Of a DNA stretch of 64,000 bases, positions 43,701 through 55,700 are shown in pieces; position 1 is the first letter of the stretch; each line of letters starts with the position of its first letter. The DNA lies in contig NZ_CP109149.1 of NCBI RefSeq assembly GCF_035920345.1, positions 7,998,001-8,062,000 on the forward strand, given 5' to 3'. This DNA comes from Nocardia vinacea. Lineage in GTDB: Bacteria > Actinomycetota > Actinomycetes > Mycobacteriales > Mycobacteriaceae. Below the pieces are notes generated by a model. The model ran no database searches. It saw only the letters and a program-made list of their open reading frames with translations, and had not been told where the DNA came from. The translations under genes and the position numbers were made by a program.

Positions 43701-46700
43701 GGGAGGCGGCGCGGCAGCGGGCTCAATCTCTGGATCCCGCAGTGGCTTTCGTGCCTCAGCCGGCGGCCGAGCCGCATACTCATCGGACCGCGGGGGATGC
43801 GCCCACGGATAGGTCTCGTGAAGCGGCGGATGTTCAGCAGCGGCAAGGGGGCGATGAGCCTCGGATTCCGGAGCGGAATCGTGGTCGGTGCGCGGAGTTG
43901 TCGCTGCGGTTGATCAAGGCGCTTACCGGGAGTTCGGCGATCAGGTTGCCGGAGCGGGTGATCGGGCTGGACGGGATGACGGCCGCGGAGGTGCAGACGG
44001 CCGCGGGTGGGCAGTTGCGTTCGTATGACGGTCATGCCGAGATCGCGCGGCTGTTGCTTTCCATGCCGGAGGGGTCCTCGGCGCTGGTTGTCGATGAATA
44101 CAGCGGTCCGGTCGACAGGTACAACGTCGGCGCGCACGCGTATGTGCTGGTGCATGAAAACGGCGGGATCGTGGTGCGTGACCCGGGGGCGGGCCGGGTG
44201 GAGGGCTTTCCGCCGACGGTGCCGCGCGAACTCCGTGGCACGTATGCGATTGCCTTCGACGCAGCCGGAAAGCCGTTGCACCCCATCGGTTCCGAGCATC
44301 CGCTCGCGACCGATCCTGGGGCCCGCATCGGCCGTTCGCTGGATGCGCAGCCCGATCAGGTCCGTGAACTGCTGCGCCAGACCGAGACCGGGCGACGGAT
44401 CGCGGCAAGCTTCGACAACAGTCCCGTGCGCGACGGATTCGAGCCGTCCGCGGGTGACGGCCGAGCCGGTGAATTCCGACGGCGCGAATTGACCGCCGTC
44501 GCCTTCACCTCGGGCGCCGATCATGTCCAGCAGGCCCTCACCCTGGCCCATGAATCCGTGCACGCCGAACGGTACGTCCAGGGCCGAACCGGTGACGTCC
44601 GGGGGATGGCACGCGACGAATTCGTGCGCACCATGGTCGACGAGGAGGCCGCCGCAACCGGACGACGCTTCCAATTGGCCCAGGAATTCCGGGATCTCGG
44701 CCACGACATCGCGGTGCATCCGCTCGAAGAGACCTACACCACCGCCTACCGCGCCGCCGCCGATCTGTCGGCAAGTGATTCGTCGCTCACCCCAGCCGAG
44801 ATCCGCCAGGCCGCACATGATGTCGCCGTCGATGCGCTACGCCAGGAAATCGCCACCCACGAGTGGCGAAACGGCAAGAACTACACCGATTACTACGGCG
44901 ACGCCTGGGATCGCATGCATGCGGCCGATGCCGAACTCCCGTCGGGTGCCCGCATGCAGGACACCCCTGGTGATATCACCGAAAGCCTGCGTACCGGGGC
45001 GCTGGACCGCGAGTCGGCCTTCCGCGACCTGCGCAACACCTCGGAAGAACTAGGCAAGCGCGCGACGGCCCTCGGCCTCGATCCCACCCTCGCCAGACAG
45101 CCGCTGCAACGCCAGATCACCGAACGCATGCAGCGCATCACGAATGAACTTGCCGGACCGGATATTCCGCCCGAGCAGCAGGCCGAACTGCGTACCGAAG
45201 AACATGATCTGCGCACCCTCGCTGACCTGGCCGACCAGCGTCAGCATGCCCAGGCGACCTACGACCACCACGCCGACCAGTTGGCAGATGCGGCGATCAG
45301 AGAGGTTCTCACCCAACAAGTACGCGAGAACCCCGATGCGCGAATGCTCAACGAGCACATCGTGCATATTCCCGGGGAACCGGACCGTCTCGTCATCGCA
45401 TCCGGCGCCGATGACCACCAGCGCGTCCTGCGAGAGGCCCAGCAGCACCCGGAAATCCGCGATCTGCTCGCCCGGCCCGAGGTCGTGCGCGAGCACCTGA
45501 ACGTGGACGCCGACAAGATCGGCCGCATCAGGGTCGAGCCCATCGACGAGCCGTCACCCAACCAATTCGATCGCGCCACCGACCTCACGCCACTGGACCG
45601 TGCTGGTCAGGCGGCCCAGGAACGCATCGCCCGGATTCGAGAACAGCTGCGGGAGACCGAAATCGGCCGGTGGGCGGACGAGGTGCTCACCCGCCACGAC
45701 GTCGATATCGTGCACGAGTCCGGCGCCGACGACCGCTACTACCCGAGCCGTCGCACCCTCGCCCTGGATGTCGGCACCTCCGATGCGGCACAGATGGCTG
45801 CCCTGGTGCACGGCGCCATCCACGTCGAATTGGCCCATACCCGTGCGACTCCCGGCGGTGCGCAGGAACGTATGCGCCTGCCGCGCGAGGAATACATCGC
45901 ACGCATGCTCGACGAGGAAACGCGTGCGCACACGCTGGAAATCGTTGCGGCGAAACAACTCGGAGCCGCCGGACACGATCTCGCGGAAACTCCGCTGGAG
46001 CGCGCCTACACCGCGGCCTACGACCGAGCCCGCGCCCGAGCGCACGAAGAGAATTCGGAAGCGCCCGCAGCAGAACTCGATCGAATCGCCAATGATGCGG
46101 GACTGGACGCCATCCGCCCCGAGGTGGCTCAGCACCGCCCCGAGCATTCGACCGAAACCCATGCCGAGTTCTACGGCCACGCGTGGGATGACGCGCACGG
46201 CATCCGCTCGTTCGACGATATCGTCCGCTCCGCCATCGCTTCCGGCGAGCGTTCGGTCACGGTGCTCAGCGAGGGGTCCTCGGTGCATGCCGCCAGGAAG
46301 GTGGAGCTGGTCACCTTCAACGATGGCACCGAACTGATCCGCAAGACCGTCTTGAATCCGCGCCACGCCGTCGCCGAGCGGCTGGCGTCGCTGCTCGGCC
46401 GCACCATCGGCGCGAATGTGCCCGAGGTGTTCCATGCCAAATCCAATGTCGTGTACATGGAGAAGTTGACGGGACGGGTTGCGGCCGAACGGCATCCGCA
46501 GTTCGTCGATGTGCACGAGCTCGGTTACGCCGATACCGTCGCGGGTCGTGCGCTCGGTCTGCTCGACGCGCTGATCCGGATTCCGGACCGCGATGCACAG
46601 GGCTGGATGATCGGCCCGCAGCGTGAAGTGCTCGGTATCGACCACAGTCGCGGCTTCGAGGAAAGCGATGCCGCGCGACATGCGTTGAGCCCGTTCGCCG

Positions 46701-49700
46701 AACACTTCCTGCGTCGCAATGGTGACAGCATCGAGGTCATCGACCACCATCTGCCGCGCGCGGTGGTCGACGCGATCACCGAACGCGTCGCCGCGTTGCG
46801 ACCGGAGTTCGTCAAGCACGGGCGGGGCCAGTGGCACGACACGGTGATGGCACGCCTGGCCGAAATCCGGGCGCACGCCGGCGAGCTGCCGCCCGAACAC
46901 GGCGATGTTGCGATGCGGCCGGAGGATTCGAGCAGGCGCGACGAGGATTTCGACGACCGTCCGAACGCCTACACCAACCGGTACGGCGGTGACAACCAGC
47001 ACGGCATCCACGGCCGAGTCGATGCGGACGGCGCGCTGCGCGCGACGGTGCGCATCGGTGACGGCACGCCGACCGGGCGCGAAATGTTCCGGGACATGAT
47101 GCGGGAGCTCGGACATCAGGTGACCGAGATCCGTGCCGAATGGAATGCCGACGACCGGGTGCGGGACGACCTCGACACCTTCAATGCCGGTGTGCAGGAG
47201 CTGTACCTGACTCCGGAAGAGGCGGCACGCAACACCTTCACCGGCAAACTGGCTGTCGAACTCGGCTTCACCGAGGTGAGTTTCGATCACGATGCGATGC
47301 GCGGTCGGCCGGGCGAGTACGAGAAGGTCGTGGCGCATTTCAGCAGACCGGAGACCTCGGTCCGATCCGAAGCGCCGGGTGACGGCGCGGATTCGCCCGA
47401 GTTCCGGCCGACCGGCGACGGTCCCGAACCGGACACCGGGGCCTGGCAGGTCCGGCCGCGGGATATGGCCGGTGGTCCGGTGTGGGAACTGCTGGGGCGC
47501 AGCGAAATCGGACGCGAGGCCGCCGATGCACTGCGGGCCGCCGGTGTCGCGGTGCGCTTCGAAGATGGTCAGCGGGACTCGTTCAACGGCCGGACCATGG
47601 ACGTGTCCGTCGACACCCATGACCGCAGCCAGCCCGCCCAGGCGGAGGCGCTGGTACGTGCGGCGGTACTCGCGGATGCCGTGCTGTCCGGTCGGGTCGA
47701 GGTGGATCCGGCCCGTATCCGCGCCATCGATCGCGCGGATTACGTTGACGCACAGCTACGTACGGAAGCAGAGGTGCTCGGCCGGCAGGCCGAGTTCCGT
47801 CGAGAGCTGGGCGCGGCCGGATATCCGGAAACGGCCCCGACCACACACGATATTGCCGATTCGGCCTATACCCGCGCCTTGCACGAGCAGTATCTGACCG
47901 CCCGCGACGCGGCCGTGGCCGCTGCGGATCCGGGGCTGGGCGAGCACGAACTGCGCCGAATCGGCCGTGCGGCGGGCATCGAGGCGGTGCTGTCCGGCGA
48001 TATGTTCGACTCGCCGCTCTATCCGAGTGAGGGCGCGAGTCTGCGAGATATCCACGGCGGCACCTGGGACGCTCAGCAGCACCCGGACGGAATGTACGAG
48101 CCGGCGTCCGCGGAATCGGCACGGGAACTGCAGCGTCTGGTCCGCGAACATGCCGCGCTCACCCGGGAACTGCGTGCGGTCGAAGGCGATTGGAATCGAG
48201 CGGTCCGCCGACTCGGAGCCTTCGATCCCGAAATCCACCGCGGCGACCGGGATCTCTTCGAGCGCGGCCGACAAGCGGTGACAGACAATAGGATCCGGCG
48301 AGCCAGTGGTGCCGGAATGAATTCCGAGCGCACCGCGCAGGTGCGCGCGCTGGCCGAGCTGACCCGCCGGCATGGCGAGGTCGAGGCGGAGCGTAATCGT
48401 CTGCTCGATGAGATCGCGGCACGGGTCGGCCGCGAAGTGCTCGGCCCGGAAGCCCTGGACGGGCATTGGGTTGACGACCGGGTCGCGGTGCTGCCCGGTG
48501 AACCACTGCGAGTGATCGTGGTCGATGCTCGCGGTGATCATGCCGCGATATCGCGCGCGGCGGCGGATCGAGGCAGCGATCTGCATCGCGCCATCCGCTA
48601 CGGCGATGCCGTCGCGGAACGGGTCCGCGTCAGCGTCGACGATTCCGGTGCCGTCCAGGTGCGCCGGGAGCCCGTGGATCTGCGCGCCGCCTGGGTCGAC
48701 GCTGCCGCAGCGGATGTGCGTGCGGAGGTAGACCACCTGGTGGCACCGCGACCGCCGGACGAACCCGCCGCGGCATTGCCGGACCAGTCGATGGCCGACA
48801 CCGCGCAGGTGGCGTCGGACCGGCTGCAGCGCATCCTCAGGGGCAACGGACTCGGACGGTGGGCGACCGAGGTACTGGCCAGGCACGGGGTCGAGATCCG
48901 CTTCGGACTCGACGTGGATTCCAGCCGCTACGACGGCAGACAGCAGCGTGGCGTCGACGCCGGATACGACCCGGCCTCGAATACCGTGCTACTCGGCCTG
49001 ACCGATACACCGTCCCAGCATGCGGCGGAGGCGATTCGGGCGGCATATCTGGCCGAACAACTCGGCGACGGTCCGCTCGAGCGATTCACGCTCGGACGCG
49101 ACGAATACGTCGATCTGATGCTCGATCGGGAGGCGATGGCACAGGCCAGAGCCTTCGAATTCGACCGGTGGCGGCAGTTCGGGACGGAAGCATCACCGGC
49201 TCCGGAAACGTTGCTGTCCAAGGCATATAAGGACGCCTTCAAACAGGCGGAGCAGCAAGCCTTGCGGGCCTACCGCGACAACCGTGAGGTCGCGGACAGC
49301 ATGATCGATGCGGCCGCACACCATGCCGCCGCCCGTGAAGTGCGAAATCGGTTGGTGGAGTTGGGCCCGCGCGTCGACGGCGGTGACCTCGCCGCGTTCT
49401 ACCGGGCGCGGTGGGACAGTGCACACGGAATTACCCGTGCGCCCGGCGAGGGGCCGCCGACGCACCACACCGACACCCCAGCGATCCGGGATCAGCGCAA
49501 CCGTCAGTACGCGGCGGAGATCGAATCCCTTCGACTGCTGCGTGATTCGGGCCGCTTCGTGCCGGTCGGTCCGGCCGAACGCGCGTACGCCGACGCCTAC
49601 GACCGCGCCTATCAGCGTGCGGAGCGTGCTGCGGCTCGCTCGAATGATCCGGCGATCCGGCCGGAGCGGGCGGGCTACGAGGCGGGGCGCGAAGCGCTGC

Positions 49701-52700
49701 GCAAATACATCGACAAGGTCGGTCTGGAGCCCGCCGAGGTCGCGTTCGATGTCGCTCGGCACGCCGACGACAACGTCGACGACTACCGCCCGTGGTCGGA
49801 TAAGACCGAGCCCGAAACCGGGCGTCCGGCCGATCAGGACGCATCGCCGCGCCCGATGAGTTCGGAGGAAACCGCCGACCGTGTACGTCGTGCTCTCGAC
49901 GATGAGCTGGCGCGGGATCCGGGTGGGGCCCGGCGCACCGAACGGGTCGGCCAGTTTCCGGGTCACCAGCCGGTGGGACGCGGACGTCTGGTGGTGGTGG
50001 CGCCCGAGGGCCAGCACATGGACGCGCTGCGCGAACTGGCCGCGACGCATCCGGAATACACCAATGTGCTGTGGGACGGCACACAACGGATCGAATACCT
50101 GCAAGTGGGGCCCGGTTCCGATGGTCTGCACGATGCCCGGTTCATCACCGCCGACACTGCCGAGGGTCCCTACCGTCGCCCGACCGAAGACGAGGCGGCC
50201 ACCGAACTACTCGCGCACTACCTGCGCTACCGCGCCGCCGGGCAGACGGATGTCGGCTTCGATGCCTGGGTACGCCAGCTCGGCCCGGATGCCTTCAATA
50301 CCAGGGAAAATGCGTACCCGAACCTCGAGGGCAGACTGCGCCTGGACTTCATGGCCCGCGGTTACGAACTGGTCGAAGCGGATCCGTCGATCGGCGAGCC
50401 GCATCCGGCGGAGGTGGCGCGTCGGCTGCTGACGCGGCAGGTGGCGATGCCGGAATCCGCTGATACGGCAGGGCGGGAACGTCGCTGGCCGCAGTTCAGT
50501 CGAACCGAAGTGAAGACGCGGGCGTGGGACTTCCCGGTCACGCTGCAGTCCGATGGCAATGGCGGCTGGCGGGTGGCGCCGCCCACCGGAGCCGGCGGCG
50601 CGGGCGATGTGCTGGCCAGGCAGTTCCAGGGCATGTCCGATACCGATACCGGGCGGCTCAGGGAACGGATAACCCGAATCCTGCTTGATGGTTCGGCCGA
50701 TCTGCACGACCACAGTGCGCCGAAGGGCCTGCTGCGCAGGATTACCGACCGACTGTCGTTCGGGAACCGATCGGACGAGGGTGATGCCGCGCCGCGACCG
50801 ATCGATCGGCCACGGCCCGAAGATGATTCGTTCGACGCACCGGAGTTCCCACCGGCACATCCGGACGATGGCGCACAGGAGCGACAGGCCCAGCAGCAGC
50901 GACAAGACGTGCTGGATCGGTTGGCGGCCGAGAATGCGGTTGCGGTGCGCGAGCGCGACGAGGCAAGGGCCGCAGGCGATCCGGAGCGCATCGCGCGGAC
51001 CGAGGAGCGGGTCGAACGGCTCGATGAGGCGATGGCGATCGCACTGCAGCGCGATGCGTTGTTGCGGGCCGGTGCGATTCCGGTGACCGATCGGGTCGGT
51101 GTGGTGCCGGGTGAGCTGGCGCGCGTGTTCGTGGTCGGCTGGGGCGACGGTGATCCGGTCCGCGTGCTGGACGATGCGGCCGCCCAACATCCGCAGCTCG
51201 CGGAGTTGCGCGCCGAACCCGGCACGGTTGTGCGCGAGCTGCGGATCGGTGCGCAAGGCGAGACACGTGTACTGCGCATCGATGATCCGGCGGCGCGGCA
51301 AGAGGTCGAGCGGCCAGCCGAGGCTGGTGGCGGCGGTAAGAAGCCGCCGTCCGAGCCTCCCGTCCCCGCCGGGACGCCCGACTATCCGGAGCACTCGCGA
51401 AACGAGAACTCCGGCAACGGATCCGAGGAGCCGTCGGCGGGACGGCCGTTCGCTCCGGCGAATCCGGACGCGCCGCGCCGCGTCGTCATCGATGCCAATG
51501 GCGAAGAGGTGCCGCTACAGGTGCGGCCCGACGACGCGGGTCGCTGGCGGGTCGAAGCTCCCGAAGAATCCAGAACACCCGCTCGCCCAGCGGATTCCGA
51601 GCCGCCCGAGAAGAAATCGCCGCTGCGTCGAGCGTGGGAGCGGATTCGGGAGAAGATGCGGGTACGTGGTTACGTGGGCGACTACCCGAAGTACCCGTCG
51701 GGTTCGGGTGAGGACCGCCGCGGCCAGAACGCGCTGAAGGATGGCGTCGAACATGCACCGGACCTCTTCGAGTCGCATCCGAATGCGCCCCATCCGCCGC
51801 AGGCGACACCCGGGCACGAGACCGTCGCTCGACCGGCGCCGGAGAGTGCAGGCGAGGGCCTCAATATGGCCCGAATCGCCAAGGAGGGCTGGACCGCCTG
51901 GCGCAATCGGGAGCATCTGCCGATCCTGAACAGGTTCTCCGGTCGGACCCGGGATGTGGCAGGCGATTTCGTGGTGCCACGCACGTCCGATGGCGAGGAA
52001 TACCGGTTCTGGGTCAGCGATGCCGATCCGGATCTGGTGCGCCAGACCGTCACCGAACTGCTCGAGGTCGAGGCCATCGCGCCGGAAGAGGCGCGGGCGG
52101 TGCTGGAAGAGGCACTGGCCGTCGCCGATCCGAAACAGCGGCAGCGGATCATCGATGACCTGGAGAACTTCGGTCTGATCTCCGACGAGGAGGCCAGGGC
52201 ACTCGAGCACGAGCCGACGCATCCGGAGCCGACTACCGAACTCGACGGTCCGCCACCGGAAGACGAATCGCTCACCGATAAGGCACACCGCCTCGGTTTC
52301 GACCTGCCCGACGAAAGTCCGGAGACCATTCGCCGGGTACTCGACGAGCAGCAATACCGGACGATGCGTGAAGCGGCCGTGATCGCGGGCCTGGCGGAGG
52401 CGGCCGATCGCTTCAACGAGGAGGTCACGCGTCCGTACGTCGATGCCGACCTGCTGGGCGACTCGGCGCCCGAACTGCACGGTCGAGAGCCGGTGGCGGG
52501 CGAAATCGAGGATCCCGATGCCAGGCGGCTCGACGAGGACGAGGACTACTACGACGAGGACGAGCCGACCCGCGAGTCCGGCCCCGGATGGGGCGCGCCC
52601 GATGCCACGGGCCGTCCGGTGCCGCTGGCCGACCAGCTCAGCATCTTCGACGACAATCCGATGGGCCGCTTCCTCAAGGAGCTGATCAGCGCCTTCGACG

Positions 52701-55700
52701 GGCATCCGGGTCTGCAGAACTTCCGGCCGGTCGGCAATGGCGCTGACCCGCTGCGCGAATGGGGTGATATCGGGGACGGCCAGGAACTCGGCCGAGACCA
52801 GGGTCCCAGGGTGTTCTTCGAGCATGCCCTGCGCCGCGACCAACTGCGCGACGAGGCGTCCACGTGGGCGCAGATGTTCGGCTTGGATCTCAACGATGTG
52901 AACCCGCGGAATCTCGATGCCACGCTGCGCAGGCTATGGGCCGAGAACGATGCGCGCGCCGCTCGGGTCGCCGAATTCGCCGACGCCGCCGAACCGCATC
53001 TGCGTGCCGGAGAGCAGGAGCCGGTCGGGGAGATCCATGGCGATCAGGTCGCTCGGGTGCCCGTCGGGGAAGGCGCGCCGGACCGGCTGGTGGTGATCAA
53101 TGGGCCGCTGGACCGGGCGGATGCGCTGGCCAGGGCGCTCGCCAATGATCCTGCCTTGGCCGATGCCCTCAATCGTGGTGAGGTCGAACTCGATTACCGG
53201 AACGCGCGCACAGATCGCGTGGGGCAGATTCATCTGGATCCGGTCGAAACACCCGAGGTGTACCACCATCGGGAGACGATCGATGGCCGCGAGCTGGTTG
53301 TCACGATGGTGCGCGACAACGACGGTCAGTGGCGCGCCGTGCAGGCACCTATCGAGGAGCCGACGAGCCATTCGCCCGGCCACGAGAGCGATGCGCCGCC
53401 GCGCACTCGGGCGGAAATGGTCGCCGAAATCGTCGATCTGGCAAACGAACTCGGCCTCGGACCAGCGGCGCTGCACCCGGATCGGCTGGCACAGACCATC
53501 GCGGAATTGAAGCTGGCCAATGCCCTGCGCGCCGGTCAGGTCGAGGCGCTGGCCGACTTCGCGCGCACGATGAACGAGATCGAGAACTTCAACGATATCG
53601 GCGATGCGCGTGGACAACTCGCGCACCGGCTCGATATTCCGGAGTCGGAGCTCACGCCTCGGCGGGCTGCCGAGGCGCTGGCCGATCCGGAATGGCGCAG
53701 TGCGCGGCGCGAACAGCAGTTCAAGGATCTGGCCGATTACGCCAAGCAGTTGCGCGATATCGATCTGAGAGCGGTCAATGCCGCACGCGATCGCTTGGCC
53801 GCACAGCTCGGCCTGAACAGCTCGGAATTGTTGCAGCCGAACAAGATTCGAATCGCGGATGACGGTGAGATCCTGCGCGGACTGGATGCGAACGGACTGG
53901 ATCCAGCGAAGCTGCGCAAGGTGATCGCGGGCCTCGAAGGTAAGCATGATCAGGTGGTCGACGCGCTCACCGAATATATGCGTGCGCTGATCGATGTCGA
54001 TCCGTACTCCGATGTGCCTCGGGGGGATCTGTCCGCCGATCCGCGGGCCGCTGGCGAACCGCCTATCCATGAGCTGGCCTGTGTGCAGGCGTTGCGTGAA
54101 CTCCTCACTGAGGCAATGCAATCCGGTGATGCGCTCGATCTCGGAAGTGTGCTTGCCGACCATCCGGGTCGCGCCGACGGCGTATCCGGCGAGGGGCGTG
54201 GGCGGCCCGAACCGAATCGCGACTGGGCCCGGCTGGTCGGTGTCGATATCGCGGGTGCGGACGATGCGACCTTCCGTAAGGTGTACGAGGCCTACCGCGA
54301 TGGAAAGATCGAGAAGCACGAGGGGCTCAGTCCGAGCGAGCTGACTGCGGAGCTCGGTCGTATACGCGCGGAGATCCAGACTCGCGCCGAACAGATCAGA
54401 AATCTCGCGGCGCTCCTCGACGAGTTCTACGACGCTCCGAGTGAGTTGGCTGGTGCGCCCCGCGGGCTGGGTGGGCCGGACGAGGGCGGACCCGGGCCCA
54501 AGCCCGTCGGCCCGGAGGACCCGGGGGCGAGCGGTGCGGTCGATCCCTCTGTCCGGCCTGGGGGCGATGAATCTGAACCTGGTGCCCAGCAGGAATCCGG
54601 ATCGGGTGGTGTGGCCGATCCGCCAGTCAGGCCCGGGGGCGATGAGTCGGGCGCGGCGTCCGAGCTGGATTCTCGATCGGACTGGAAGCGGCAGATGGAT
54701 GCCGAACAGGACGAGTGGAACGCGCGCATGCACGCGGAACTCGACGAGTGGGTGGCGCGGATGCGCGCGGAAGAGAATGTGCCGCAGCGCAATTCCGACG
54801 ATCCGAGGTCACGGATCGACGAAGCGTTCCAGCGTGAGTCGGCGGCGGCGGAAGCGGATTTCCGGCGTCATGAGGAGGCTTCCGAGGCCGCGCATCAAGC
54901 GCTGCTGGATCACCTCGATGAATTGGCGCGCCGGCTCGAGGAGCGTTTCGGAGATGTCGACGATTCGCAAAAGACCGTGCCGGCACCGGATTCGGCTGAT
55001 TCCGAGCCGCCTATCGATGAGGCGTCACCCCATGATTCCGGGGATGGCGAGGAGTCCGCACATCATCAGGATGAAGACGCTGAGTATCGAGCGTTGATCG
55101 ACCAACTCGATGAGTTGGTGCGGCGCCTCGAAGGGGATTCCGAGGAACCGCCGCCGTCGGATGAAGATGGTCCTGAGCCGACGGCATTGCCGTCCGGCCC
55201 GCCACACGATCCGCCGGACAGTCCGGCTTCCGGTGCGAAACTGATCCCGGAGTCGTCCGAGCCGACGCGCGCCGAGGAGCCTGTTCTGGTTCGTTTCGAC
55301 GACGATTCGGATGGCGTGGAGCCTGTTCGTCCGGAGGAGGCGGGTCCGGATGAGGCCACCGAACCGGTCGCCGAAGCCGGTGGCGGGTCGAAGAAGCCAC
55401 CCGCCGACCCGCCCGCCCCGCCGGTGCCCGAGCCGGAGGAACCGTCGGGTGGGAACCAGGGTGGGGAAGAGCGCGGCGGGGATAACCGGCGGGATGACCC
55501 GCCCACGTCCGAGCTGGAGAAACCGTCGGGTCGGAACCAGGATAGTGAACAGAGCGGCGCGGAGAACCGGCGGAACGACACGGAAGCAGCCGGGAACTCG
55601 GAGCCAGGGAGCGAAGCCCGGACCGGACCGGAGCATGAGGAGGCGGTGCGGGTGCATGCGGATGCGATCGCGCGACGGGATGCGCTGGCGGCCCAAATCG

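Noticed and set aside
42950..44818. 622-aa minus-strand open frame opposite the linker and Tox-PL region
   Set aside because: Arg/Gly-rich composition created by antisense of Asp/Ala/Arg codons; no motifs.
45554..47620. 688-aa open frame on the minus strand inside the giant gene
   Set aside because: It is the GC-rich shadow of the plus-strand frame; no family motifs or ribosome-binding site, while the plus strand encodes recognisable modules.
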